Below are positions 15,199 through 24,131 of a DNA stretch of 64,000 nucleotides, in pieces (positions within the stretch are counted from its first letter, which is position 1; each line of letters starts with the position of its first letter). Origin of the DNA: CAIQPS01 sp963721365. Its GTDB lineage: Bacteria; Actinomycetota; Thermoleophilia; RBG-16-64-13. The stretch covers positions 62,001 through 126,000 of the forward strand of contig CAVRJE010000016.1 in assembly GCA_963721365.1 (NCBI GenBank), written 5' to 3'. The translations under genes were made by a program, and so were the position numbers. Below the pieces are notes generated by a model, which made no database searches, was not told the origin of the DNA, and saw only the letters and a list, made by a program, of their open reading frames with translations.

Positions 15199-18141
15199 TT
15201 GGATAACACGGAGCAGTCAAGGAGCGACGTCACGCGCTCGAGGCGCAGTTTTATCCTGCGTGTCGTGCTACCCGCCGTCTTGGCGGTGATCCTGTTCATC
15301 CTCGCGACGTTCCTCCTCTTGATCCCGGCCGTCGAGAATCAGATGCTCGAGGGCAAGAAGGAGACCACACAGGAACTGACCCGATCGGCTATCAGCATCA
15401 TCGATGAGTACTACCGCGACGAGGTAGCCGGGACCCTCACCCGAGAACAGGCGCAGGCGGAGGCCAAGGTCAGTATCGAGCAAGTTCGGTGGGGAGACGA
15501 AGGCAAGGACTACTTCTGGATCACCGACATGCACCCCACGATGATCATGCACCCCTACCTGCCCGAACTGGACGGACAGGACCTGACCACCTACGAGGAT
15601 CAGGCTGGCAACAAGCTGTTCGTGGAGATGGTCGACGTTGTGCAGAAGGAGCGGGTCCGGCTACGTCGAGTACTACTGGCAGTACAAGGACGACCCGACG
15701 AGGATCGTTCCCAAGCTGTCGTATGTCGAGGCCTTCAGCCCCTGGCAGTGGGTGGTCGGCACCGGGATCTACACCGACGACGTCTCCGCGGCGATCGGGG
15801 CCGTCCGGAGGAACTTGATCTTCGTCTCCTTGGCGATCGCCATAGTCGTCGCGTTGCTGCTTCTCTACAGCGCGCGGCAAAGCCTCAAGATCGAGAGGCG
15901 GAGGGCGGCCGCCGAGAAGGGCCTCCGGAGTCGAACGAGAAGTACCGCGCTCTGGTCGAGGCCGCTACGGAAGGCCTCCTCATGACGCTGGGAGGAAGAG
16001 CGACCTACTCCAACAAACCGCTCCTCGACATGCTGGGCTATGCGGAGGATGAGCTTACTGATCTGGAAGTGACCCAGCTCTTTGTGCCGGAGGGCACCAC
16101 CGAGCGGGCACTGGCATCCCTGACCGGCGCTTCGCAAGAAGGTATGCCCGCCAATTTCGACGCCACGTTCCGGAAGAAGGATGGCCAGACGGTCGATGCC
16201 CTTGTCACCGCGACACCCATCTCCCTCGCCGGCAAGGACGGTTTCATCCTGATAGTCAGGAGCCTGACCAGCCAGAAAGCCATGGAGTCGGCACTCGATG
16301 AGACGCGACGGCAGTTCAGATCGATGTCCGACGCCCTTAGTCTGGGCGTGTTCCGCAGCACATGGGGCCGCAAGGCAGCGCTGGTCGAGGTCAATCCCGC
16401 GATTCGGTCGATCCTTGGTCTTCCCGTGACCGCCGACCTTACCGGCGCGGACTGGCTGGAGAGGATCATCGACCCCGAGCAGCGAAGCGCTCTGGTCGCC
16501 ACTCTGAGCAGAGACAAGGCAGTACAGAACTATCACCTCGGTCTCCGTCGCGAGGACGGTGGACGAGTGGAAGTCTCGCTGTTCGCGGTCCTATTGGACG
16601 GCGAGGGCGGTCAACCGGCCTATCTGGATGGCATCTTCGAGGATATCTCGAGGCAGAGGAAGACCGAGGAAGAACGGGAAGCTCTCATAGCTCGGCTCCA
16701 GACGTCGCTCTTCTTCCTGCGTGAGCCCATCACCCAGGCGATCTCCTCCGCGCTCTCGGTAGACATGAACGAGACGGTGGCGCGAGCCGCGACATTGATG
16801 AAGAAGAACCGGACGACCGCTGCGTTCGTCACCGGCCCGGACGGAACCGTCATGGGCATCGCAACCGACCACGACTTCCGCGAGCGTGTGGTCAGCGAAG
16901 GCCTTGACCCGAATAGCCCGGTGCGCTCCGTCATGAGCGCCCCGGTCGCCTCCATACCGGCCAACGCGCCCGTCTACGAAGCCCTACTGCGGATGCAGGA
17001 GCGAGACGTTCAACACCTGGCGGTCATGGACGGAGCCGGCAAGCTTGTGGGTGCAGTCCACCTACGCGATCTCGCCCGCTACCAGCAGTCCTCATCCGTG
17101 ATCGTCACCGACTCCATCCGCCGCGCGCGGTCCTGCGCGGATATGGTCGAGGCTCACGATCGTCTCCCCTCGTTGGTCAAGGCCGTCGTCGACTCCGGCG
17201 CCGAGACCAGGTACGTCAACCACATCGTGTCCGGTGTCTCCGACGCCGTGGTGCAGAAGTTGATCCAGATGGCGACGAAGAAGCTGGGGCCGCCTCCGGT
17301 GCGCTTCGCCTTCCTGACTCTCGGGAGTGAAGGCCGTGAGGAGCAGACTCTTCTCACCGACCAGGACAACGCGATCATCTATGACGATCCCGAACCGGAG
17401 AAGTCCAAAGAGGTCTCCGAGTACTTCCTATCGATGGGAACGCTGGTGTGCGACTGGCTTGACCAGGTCGGCTACGCCTACTGCGAGGGCGGCATCATGG
17501 CCAAGAACCCGCGGTGGAACCTGCCGCGGTCCCTATGGCGGCAGCAGTTCTCGCACTGGATCCACAACGCCGATCCGCAGGAGCTCCTGGAGCTCAACAT
17601 GGCGTTCGACTTCCGCTGCGTGAACGGCGAGCAGCAGTTCGCCCGCGACCTCAGGGCCTGGGTGTTCGACCAGATGGAGGAGTACCCGCTCTTCTTCCTG
17701 CACTTCGCTCAAAACGCGCTGCTGTACAAGCCACCGATCACGTTGCTCGGCAATCTCCAGACCACGTCTTCCGGAGACGGGGCAAAGACTCTCAACCTCA
17801 AAGAAGCGTTGATGCCCATCGTCAACTTCTCGCGGCTCTACGCTCTGCGCCACCGGATCGATTCGACGAACACTCTCGACCGCCTCACCGAGTTGCGAGA
17901 TCGGGGTGTCCTCAGCGGTGAGTCGTACGACCGGATGTTCCCAGACTACGAAAGCCTCATGCGGATCCGGCTTCGCCGGCAGGCCGTCGCGATCGAAGAA
18001 GGCAAGGCGCCCAGCAACCTCATCACACCAGAGGAACTCACCTCGGCCGAAGAGGCCAGGCTGAAGCGTCTGTTCTCGGTCTCCGCCGACCTCCGCAAGA
18101 AGATCAGCTACGACTTCCTCGGAGGCATAGCGGGATTCTAG
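15199..18141 (+). CDS. Membrane sensor: Cache, two PAS, two CBS and DUF294 nucleotidyltransferase-like domains
   Basis: A 980-residue protein with a TTG start after GAGGAGGGG. Order: TM1 (about 15-40), single Cache domain (about 45-215, with DEGKDYFWITD and SYVEAFSPWQWVVGTGIY), TM2, PAS (250-365), PAS (367-487), CBS pair (515-630), DUF294 (nucleotidyltransferase pattern TLGSEGREEQTLLTDQDNAI near 708) and DUF294_C (to the end). One extra base near 15651 and one missing base near 15929 garble residues 152-245 in the raw frame; in the alternative frame the end of Cache and TM2 read perfectly. DUF294/CBS proteins are known companions of acetate symporters, and this neighbour of actP and satP probably senses an extracellular carboxylate. 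Confidence 0.85.
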   Translation: MDNTEQSRSDVTRSRRSFILRVVLPAVLAVILFILATFLLLIPAVENQMLEGKKETTQELTRSAISIIDEYYRDEVAGTLTREQAQAEAKVSIEQVRWGDEGKDYFWITDMHPTMIMHPYLPELDGQDLTTYEDQAGNKLFVEMVDVVQKERVRLRRVLLAVQGRPDEDRSQAVVCRGLQPLAVGGRHRDLHRRRLRGDRGRPEELDLRLLGDRHSRRVAASLQRAAKPQDREAEGGRREGPPESNEKYRALVEAATEGLLMTLGGRATYSNKPLLDMLGYAEDELTDLEVTQLFVPEGTTERALASLTGASQEGMPANFDATFRKKDGQTVDALVTATPISLAGKDGFILIVRSLTSQKAMESALDETRRQFRSMSDALSLGVFRSTWGRKAALVEVNPAIRSILGLPVTADLTGADWLERIIDPEQRSALVATLSRDKAVQNYHLGLRREDGGRVEVSLFAVLLDGEGGQPAYLDGIFEDISRQRKTEEEREALIARLQTSLFFLREPITQAISSALSVDMNETVARAATLMKKNRTTAAFVTGPDGTVMGIATDHDFRERVVSEGLDPNSPVRSVMSAPVASIPANAPVYEALLRMQERDVQHLAVMDGAGKLVGAVHLRDLARYQQSSSVIVTDSIRRARSCADMVEAHDRLPSLVKAVVDSGAETRYVNHIVSGVSDAVVQKLIQMATKKLGPPPVRFAFLTLGSEGREEQTLLTDQDNAIIYDDPEPEKSKEVSEYFLSMGTLVCDWLDQVGYAYCEGGIMAKNPRWNLPRSLWRQQFSHWIHNADPQELLELNMAFDFRCVNGEQQFARDLRAWVFDQMEEYPLFFLHFAQNALLYKPPITLLGNLQTTSSGDGAKTLNLKEALMPIVNFSRLYALRHRIDSTNTLDRLTELRDRGVLSGESYDRMFPDYESLMRIRLRRQAVAIEEGKAPSNLITPEELTSAEEARLKRLFSVSADLRKKISYDFLGGIAGF

Positions 18142-18166
18142 GGCGCGCATCGATCGATTGTTCTCT

Positions 18167-18202
18167 GAGCGGCCGGCGCCAAAGCGCCGGCCGCTCACTT
18201 TT
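18167..18202. terminator. Terminator between the sensor and znuB
   Basis: GAGCGGCCGGCGC (18167-18179) pairs with GCGCCGGCCGCTC (18184-18196), followed by ACTTTTCT. It ends the sensor transcript and possibly the convergent znu operon. Confidence 0.75.
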
Positions 18203-18236
18203 CTCCGCCGTCCTCAGCCGCGAACGGCCTCTGGGC

Positions 18237-19103
18237 CTACGGCGCCGATACCCGCGCCGCGTGAGCACGCCGCCTACCACGCCATACCACTCCCCTTCGG
18301 GGCGCGAACAGGAAGACGATGACGAAGATGAACGTAGCGACCAGAACCATCGCCCCACTCGTGGAGACGCCCAGGTAGTAGCTCGCGTAGAGGCCGCCGA
18401 CAGCGGGGATGGCTCCGAGCAGGGCCGAGAGCGCCATCATCGCCGGAAGCCGGCGCGTGAGCAGGTAGGCGGTGGCGGGAGGAGTCACGAGCATCGCCGC
18501 CACGAGGGCAACGCCGACAGTCTGTAGCGCCACCACGATGGTGGCGGCAAGCATGAGGAACAACCCAGTGCGCAAAGCGTGGGTGTGAAGCCCCAGGGTC
18601 CTGCCGAGGATCGGGTCGAACGAGACTACGAGCAGCTGTTTGTAGAGCAGCACTATCGCCAGCAGCACGCCGAGGCCCAGGAGCCCGGTCACCCACAGAT
18701 CGGCGACGGTGACGCCGAGCACGTTGCCGAACAGCACGTGGGTCAGGTCCACCGCGTACGTGTGCAGCGTGCTGATGAGCACCACCCCCAGCGCCAGGGC
18801 GGCGGCAAAGAATATCCCGATAGCGGTGTCCTCCTTGATGGTGCCCGCCCGGGATACGTAGCTGATGCCCACCGCGACGAGCACTGCCGCGACGAGCGCA
18901 CCGGCGAGAATGTTGACTCCCAAGAGGTAGGCGACCGCGACTCCCGGTAGGATGGCATGGGCCAGAGCGTCCCCCAGGAAAGCCATGGAGCGGAGGACGA
19001 CGTAGCAGCCGATGACCGCGCACACGACGCCTACGATCACGGAAGCGATAAGGGCCTTCTGCATGAAGCCAAAGGTGAAGGGCTCCGTGAGCCAGGTGAT
19101 CAT
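18237..19103 (-). CDS. znuB: Zinc/manganese ABC transporter permease
   Basis: A 288-residue ABC-3 family permease with eight or nine hydrophobic helices. Family features include the early YVVLRSMAFLGDALAHAILPG and the later DPILGRTLGLHTH. It starts at the ATG at 19103, overlapping the ATPase stop by four bases (ATGA). The tail after the last helix is very basic. Metal specificity (Zn, Mn or Fe) cannot be fixed from the permease. Confidence 0.9.
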   Translation of the reverse strand: MITWLTEPFTFGFMQKALIASVIVGVVCAVIGCYVVLRSMAFLGDALAHAILPGVAVAYLLGVNILAGALVAAVLVAVGISYVSRAGTIKEDTAIGIFFAAALALGVVLISTLHTYAVDLTHVLFGNVLGVTVADLWVTGLLGLGVLLAIVLLYKQLLVVSFDPILGRTLGLHTHALRTGLFLMLAATIVVALQTVGVALVAAMLVTPPATAYLLTRRLPAMMALSALLGAIPAVGGLYASYYLGVSTSGAMVLVATFIFVIVFLFAPRRGVVWRGRRRAHAARVSAP

Positions 19104-19882
19104 TGCCGGTGGCTCCGGCCGTGGTCGGCGCCGCAGCACTGATCGACGACGACCATCCTGCCATCGACAACGACCATCTGCCCCCCAAAGGCCGTCTGCA
19201 GGTTGCGTTCGGTGAACACCTCCGCTGGGTCCCCCGCAGCGATCAGCCGCCCGCTCAGCAGGACCACCTGGTCGAAGCGCCCCGCGGCTAGATCGAGATC
19301 GTGTGTGGAGACGAGGACGGTCACCCCTTGTTGCCGCAGCCCGGCCAGCACGTCCAGAGTGGCTTCGCGCGTTCCCACGTCCACGCCTGTGAAGGGCTCG
19401 TCGAGAAGCAGGGTCTGCGACTGCTGGGCCAATGCCCTCGCCAGGAACACGCGCTGTTGCTGGCCGCCGGAAAGCTCGCCGATGGAGCGGTTCCCAAGAT
19501 CGCCGATCCCCATTTGAGTCATCGATTCGTGGATCATGTGGCGGTCGGACCGAGACAGCCGCCTGAGCCATCTCCCCGGGCCGTAGCGGCCCATGGCGAC
19601 CACATCGAAAACCGTGACCGGAAAGCGCCAATCGACTTCCTCGCGTTGGGGCACGTAGGCGATATCCCGACGCCCGCTCAGAGGCTTCCCTCCTACGAGC
19701 ATCTCGCCGGCGACGAGCGGCAACAGTCCCACCATGGCCTTGAAAAGGGTCGACTTGCCCGCCCCGTTGGGTCCGACGACGGCCACTTGGGCTGCCTGGT
19801 CGACGGAGAGAGACACTGAGTCGAGAGCCGCCCGGCTGCCGTAGAACACGGATACGTCGCGAAGTTCGATGCGCTCGCTCAT
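19100..19882 (-). CDS. znuC: Zinc/manganese ABC transporter ATP-binding protein
   Basis: A 260-residue ABC ATPase with Walker A GPNGAGKST, Q-loop VPQREEVDW, signature LSGGQQQR and Walker B TLLLDEPFTGVD. The C-terminal tail has CCGADHGRSHRQ, a Cys/His cluster that could bind metal. I chose the ATG at 19882 because it overlaps the stop of the binding-protein gene (ATGA), showing translational coupling; an upstream in-frame start would intrude on that gene. Confidence 0.93.
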   Translation of the reverse strand: MSERIELRDVSVFYGSRAALDSVSLSVDQAAQVAVVGPNGAGKSTLFKAMVGLLPLVAGEMLVGGKPLSGRRDIAYVPQREEVDWRFPVTVFDVVAMGRYGPGRWLRRLSRSDRHMIHESMTQMGIGDLGNRSIGELSGGQQQRVFLARALAQQSQTLLLDEPFTGVDVGTREATLDVLAGLRQQGVTVLVSTHDLDLAAGRFDQVVLLSGRLIAAGDPAEVFTERNLQTAFGGQMVVVDGRMVVVDQCCGADHGRSHRQ

Positions 19883-20788
19883 CGCAGTGCCTCTACGATG
19901 TGGTCCGCGTTCCACCTCATCATGTCGAGATACGTCGGAGCGTTCTCGGCCAGAGAGTGTGTATGCAGGTCGGTCACGACCTTGACGCCGGTCTCCCGCG
20001 CCACCTGGTCCGCGAGATCGACATTGCTGCCGGTCTCGAGGAAGATCGCGGGAGCGCCGGTCGCGCGGATGTCCTTGATGAGGGTGCCGAGAGCCTTGGC
20101 GGAGGGCGCGCCCTCCGCATTCGAGGTGGGGAACACCGTCCCTACCACTTCAAGACCGTAGCGTTCGGCGAAGTGGCCGAAGCTTTCATGGTTGGTCACC
20201 AGTAGCCGGCGCGACTCCGGGATGGACGCGACCCGGCCCGCTATCCACGAATCGAGGTCGCGCAGTTGCTTGCTCGTAGGCGGCCGCATTGGCGGCGTAC
20301 TCGGCGGCGCCCTCCGGGTCGATGGCCGTGAGGCCCGCGCGCACGTTCTCGACGTAGGTGATCACGTCGATCGGGTCGAGCCAGAAATGCGGGTCCACGT
20401 TCTCGCCGGCCAGCCCCTTCGCCGCGTCTATGACGGCCAGATCCTCGTTGCCGGCGCCGGCGACGAGCTTGTCAACGGATGGCTCGAACCCCGGGCTGTT
20501 GATGACGATGGCCCGCGCTTTGGCCACCTTGGCCGCGTCTCGCGGGGTCGGGTCGAAACTGTGAGGATCGGTCCCCAGGGCCAGCAACGATTCCACCTTC
20601 ACTCTGTCTCCCGCCACGCGCTGCGCCATGTCGGCAAGGTAGCTGGTCTCGGCGACGACAGACGGCGCGGGGGCCGCCGCAGACGTCGAAGGCCCCAGGG
20701 CTGAGGTGGAGCCGCAGGCCGCCGCCGCGGCGGCCGCCGCGAAGACGAGGACAAGCAGGATGGTGCGTTTGATCGCGGCCGCGTTCAT
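19879..20788 (-). CDS. znuA: Metal-binding lipoprotein of the zinc ABC transporter, frameshifted
   Basis: Cluster A-1 solute-binding protein. It begins with a signal peptide and lipobox (AAAAAACG), then ETSYLADMAQRVAGDRV, first metal histidine in GTDPHSFDPTP, second in VDPHFWLDP, third in LLVTNHESFGHFAERYGL, and the acidic ligand region near VTDLHTHSLAE. One extra base near 20271 splits the gene (YEQ then QLRDLDSWIAG); correcting it gives 302 residues. No His-rich loop is present, so Zn versus Mn is open. The start overlaps the Crp-family stop by ATGA. Confidence 0.9.
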
Positions 20789-21457
20789 AGCTTTGCCCGC
20801 GCCACCCGCTCGAGAAGCGCCCGGTCCTTGATGACTACCCTCCGGCCCTTTGGTCTCTACCGCCCCGGCCCGGGCCAGCTGCTGGAAGGCCCGGGAGAGC
20901 GTCTCGGGGACCGTGCCGACCGCAGCCGCCAACTCGCCCTTGGAGATCCCGAGGTCGAGGGTCTCCGCGGACCCGCCTTCCGGGGCAAGCGCCAGCAGGT
21001 AGGCGGCCAGCCGCTCCGCGACCCCCTTGAGCGACAGGTCCTCGATAAGCGAGGCGAAGGCCCGGAGCCGGCTCGACAAGGCCGCCAGAAGGCGTAGGGC
21101 GACTTCCGGCTGGTTGCGGATCAGCTCGATGAAGGCGTCCCGCGGTATGTAGAACGTCTCCGTGGTCTCGAGAGTCTCGGCGCTCGCCGGAAAACTCTCT
21201 CCCGAGAGCGCCGCCACTTCCCCGACCGGTTCTCCCGGCCCCATGATCATGAGCGTCTGGGCCCTCCCCTGAGGAGAGCTCTTGAAGACCTTGACCCGCC
21301 CGTGGACGATCACGTGGAGACCCCGAGCAGCGTCACCCTGGAGAAAGATCGTCTGACCCGAGGCGAAGAGACGAAGACGGCCTCGGCGCACCATTTCGAG
21401 AGTGGCGGCCTCGTCCAGCCCGGAGAACAGGCTCGCCTGCCGCAGGATGCCGGCCAA
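20785..21457 (-). CDS. Crp/Fnr-family regulator (HcpR-like), frameshifted at its end
   Basis: A 223-residue regulator: cyclic-nucleotide-type beta barrel (about 10-125, with GPGEPVGEVAALSGESFPASAET), dimer helix, and a winged helix ending in LAAAVGTVPETLSRAFQQLARAG. One extra G/C near 20847 fuses it in frame to znuA; without it the protein ends VVIKDRALLERVARAKL and its stop overlaps the znuA ATG. No N-terminal Fe-S cysteines are seen, so it is not a classical FNR; heme-type sensing as in DNR or HcpR is possible. It is divergent from hcp across an FNR-like palindrome, its likely target. Confidence 0.88.
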
Positions 21458-21546
21458 TTCCTGCTGCAGGGTCGTCCCCGCACGTGCGCGATCCTGGTTC
21501 GTCTTATCACTCCCCGTTGGAGTCCCGACAAGGAACAGCGATCCAC

Positions 21547-21560
21547 TTGACTTAGATCAA
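21547..21560. promoter_or_regulatory. FNR/HcpR-type operator
   Basis: TTGAC-TTAG-ATCAA is a 14-bp inverted repeat that differs by one base from the FNR consensus TTGAT-N4-ATCAA. It lies between the divergent Crp/Fnr regulator gene and hcp, and a TATGTT -10 candidate for hcp follows about 18 bases later (21578-21583). Confidence 0.7.
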
Positions 21561-21664
21561 GGGAAGGCCCGAGGGACTATGTTAGCTTCTGGTTGGGAAA
21601 AAGAGCACGATGCTCGCCATCACTGGGATGGCGAAGCGTTCTGCGCGAGAAATGGAGGACGCTG

Positions 21665-23297
21665 ATGTTTTGCTATCAATGCGAGCAGACGTCGAAATCG
21701 ACCGCCTGCACCGTCAGGGGGGTGTGCGGCAAGGACGACGACGTAGCCGCCATCCAGGACGCCCTGGTCTACGCCCTCAAGGGCCTGGCGCTGGTGGCCG
21801 AAAAGGCCGCGCCGGCGGGCGTGGTGCCCGACGATACCTACCCGTTCCTCGAGGAGGGCCTGTTCACCACGCTGACCAACGTCAACTTCGACCCGGAGGC
21901 CTTGACCGACTGGGTGCGGGAGGCCGTGGAGCGGCGCGAGACGATCAAGACGGCTCTGGCCGCCAAGCAGCCCGGGGTGACCTTCCCCGAGGGACCGGCC
22001 ACCTTTGCCGCCGGGTACACCTCGGCCGCCGTCGCCGACCAGGGCCGGGAGCACGGCATAAACGCCGAAGCGTCGAGCGACGAGAATGTCCGCTCGCTGC
22101 AGCACACCGTCCTCTACGGTCTCAAGGGCGTCGCGGCCTATGCCTATCACGCCGCCGAGCTGGGCTACCGGGACGAAGCCGTCGACAAGTACCACGTCGA
22201 GGCGATGGCCGATCTGGCCCGCTATCGACGAGGGCGACCTGAACGAGTGGCTAGGCAAAGCCATGCGCTGCGGCGAGATGAACTACAAGACCATGGAACT
22301 GCTCGATCGGGCGCACGTCGAGACCTTCGGTACACCGGTGCCGACCGAGGTCCCGCTGGGAGTCAAGGCCGGCAAGGCCATCCTGGTCTCCGGACACGAC
22401 CTCCTGGACCTCGAAGAGCTGCTCAAGCAGACGGAAGGCAAGGGCATAACGGTCTATACCCATGGCGAGATGCTGCCGACCCACGCCTATCCCAAGCTCA
22501 AGCAGTACCCCCACCTCTACGGCAACTTCGGGACCGCCTGGCACAACCAGATCCAGGAATTCCCCAAGTTCCCGGGCGCCATCTTGATGACCACCAACTG
22601 CATCCGCGAGCCCCAGGAGTCGTACTTCGACAACATCTTCACGCGGTCCACCGTCGGCTGGCCGGGAGTCACCCACATCAAGGGACGCGACTTCACGGCG
22701 GTCATCGAGAAGGCCCTCGAGATGCCGGGCTTCCCCGAAGACGTTCCGGGCAAGACGGTGCACGTCGGCTTCATGAGGAACGCCGTTCTCTCCCACGCCG
22801 AGAAGATCATCGAGCTCGTGAAAGCCGGCAAGATCCGCCACTTCTTCCTGGTCGGCGGGTGTGACGGCGCCAAGCCGGGCCGTAACTACTACACCGAGTT
22901 CGTTGAGAAATCCCCGGAAGACACGATCATCCTGACCCTGGCCTGCGGCCGCTACCGCTTCTACGACATGGACCTGGGCACGATCGACGGCATACCCCGC
23001 CTGCTCGACATGGGCCAGTGCAACGACGCCTATTCGGCCATCCAGGTGGCCTTGGCCCTGGCCGACGCGTTCCAGGTGGGCGTGAACGACCTGCCTCTCA
23101 CCTTGGTACTGTCCTGGTACGAGCAAAAGGCCGCAGCCATCCTGCTCACCCTGCTCTACCTGGGTCTGAAGGACATCCGTCTTGGCCCCACGCTGCCGGC
23201 CTTCCTCACCCCCGACGTGGCCAAGTACATCGTGGACACGTACAACCTGCAGCCCATCACCACGGCGGACGAAGACCTGGCGGCAATGCTCGCCTAG
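21665..23297 (+). CDS. hcp: Hydroxylamine reductase / hybrid-cluster protein, frameshifted
   Basis: Hcp reduces NO or hydroxylamine and protects anaerobes from nitrosative stress. The N-terminal cysteine cluster CYQCEQTSKSTACTVRGVCG binds the Fe-S cubane; hybrid-cluster ligand regions follow in HGEMLPTHAYP, TTNCIREPQESY, LVGGCDGAKPGR and LTLACGRYRF. One extra C in a CCC at 22218-22220 breaks the frame between LAARPAID-like sequence and EGDLNEWLGKAM; corrected length is 543 residues, typical of class I/II Hcp. GGAGG precedes the ATG. It is preceded by an FNR-like site and followed by a strong terminator. Confidence 0.93.
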
Positions 23298-23333
23298 CAG
23301 ACCGGCTGAGGAGCCGCCATCTCAGCGAAGTCT

Positions 23334-23375
23334 GGCCGCCGGAGGGCGCCCCGCGCCCTCCGGCGGCCCCTTTCT
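23334..23375. terminator. Terminator between hcp and the oxidoreductase operon
   Basis: A 16-bp perfect GC-rich stem (23334-23349 with 23353-23368), loop CCC, followed by CCTTTCT. It separates the convergent transcripts. Confidence 0.8.
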
Positions 23376-23407
23376 GTGCGACGAAGTCGATTCGCACACA
23401 AAGCGTC

Positions 23408-24124
23408 TTAGTACCCCTCGAACCGCTCCATCTTTATGCGCGACGCCTCGATGCCCCAGCGCAGCAGCGCATCCCCCATCGCCAGGTCGAAGGACGGCGG
23501 GCCGCTGACGAAGTAGTGCCACGAAGCCGCGTCGGGAAGCTCCGCGCCGAGCATCGCCTGATCGATATGACCCCGGTAGCCCTGCCAGTTGTCCCCGGGC
23601 TGGCTCAGCACGTGCACCACCCGCAGACCCTGCATGGTGGCCGCGAGCCCTTCCAATTCGCCGGCGAACGGAATCGCGTCCTCAGAATGGTTGGCAAAGA
23701 AGAGCACCATCTCCCGCAGCGCCACAGGCGGTCGCACATGCGCCACCCACTGGAGGATGCTTCGCACGCAGGTGATGCCGATGCCGCCTGCGAGGAAAGC
23801 TGCTCGCTCGACCTCGGGAGACATGACGAAGGTACCGTACGGGCCCTCGATTTGGACGTCGCTGCCTATCGCGAGCGCGGACAGAGCGTTCTTGAACTCG
23901 GACCCCCGCAAACGCGTGGTGAACTCCAGCCAGGGCTCCGAAGGAGCATTCGAGTGCGAGAAATGGTGCTCGTACGGCCCCACGGGGTCTGGACCGGCGA
24001 ACGTGACGACAAACCACTGTCCCGGCTGGAACTGGTAGCCCTCGGGGCGCTCGAAACGGAACGAGACGACGTCGGCTACCTGGGGCACCTTCCCGATGAG
24101 CCTGGATGGGTACGACCCCTGCAT
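23408..24124 (-). CDS. FAD/NAD(P)H oxidoreductase of the ferredoxin-reductase family
   Basis: A 238-residue flavin reductase with an FAD-binding barrel (PGQWFVVTFAGPDPVGPYEHHFSHSN) and an NAD-binding domain beginning GGIGITCVRSIL. It ends MERFEGY, the usual end where a plant-type 2Fe-2S domain would follow, and that domain is absent. It is convergent with hcp and follows hisG by 7 bases in the flavodiiron operon. A role as electron donor for the flavodiiron protein, or an Hcr-like donor for Hcp, is inferred from position only. Confidence 0.82.
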   Translation of the reverse strand: MQGSYPSRLIGKVPQVADVVSFRFERPEGYQFQPGQWFVVTFAGPDPVGPYEHHFSHSNAPSEPWLEFTTRLRGSEFKNALSALAIGSDVQIEGPYGTFVMSPEVERAAFLAGGIGITCVRSILQWVAHVRPPVALREMVLFFANHSEDAIPFAGELEGLAATMQGLRVVHVLSQPGDNWQGYRGHIDQAMLGAELPDAASWHYFVSGPPSFDLAMGDALLRWGIEASRIKMERFEGY

Positions 24125-24131
24125 TCCGGCG

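Noticed and set aside
15638..15985. Separate small membrane protein gene inside the sensor gene
   Set aside because: It is the end of the Cache domain and TM2 of the sensor, displaced by a +1/-1 pair of base errors.
18237..19631. Apparent 464-residue permease starting inside znuC
   Set aside because: The first 176 residues are an out-of-frame shadow of the ATPase; the permease starts at 19103 with ATGA coupling.
20186..21457. Apparent Crp-ZnuA fusion protein
   Set aside because: One surplus base near 20847 causes it; without it Crp ends normally and its stop overlaps the znuA start.
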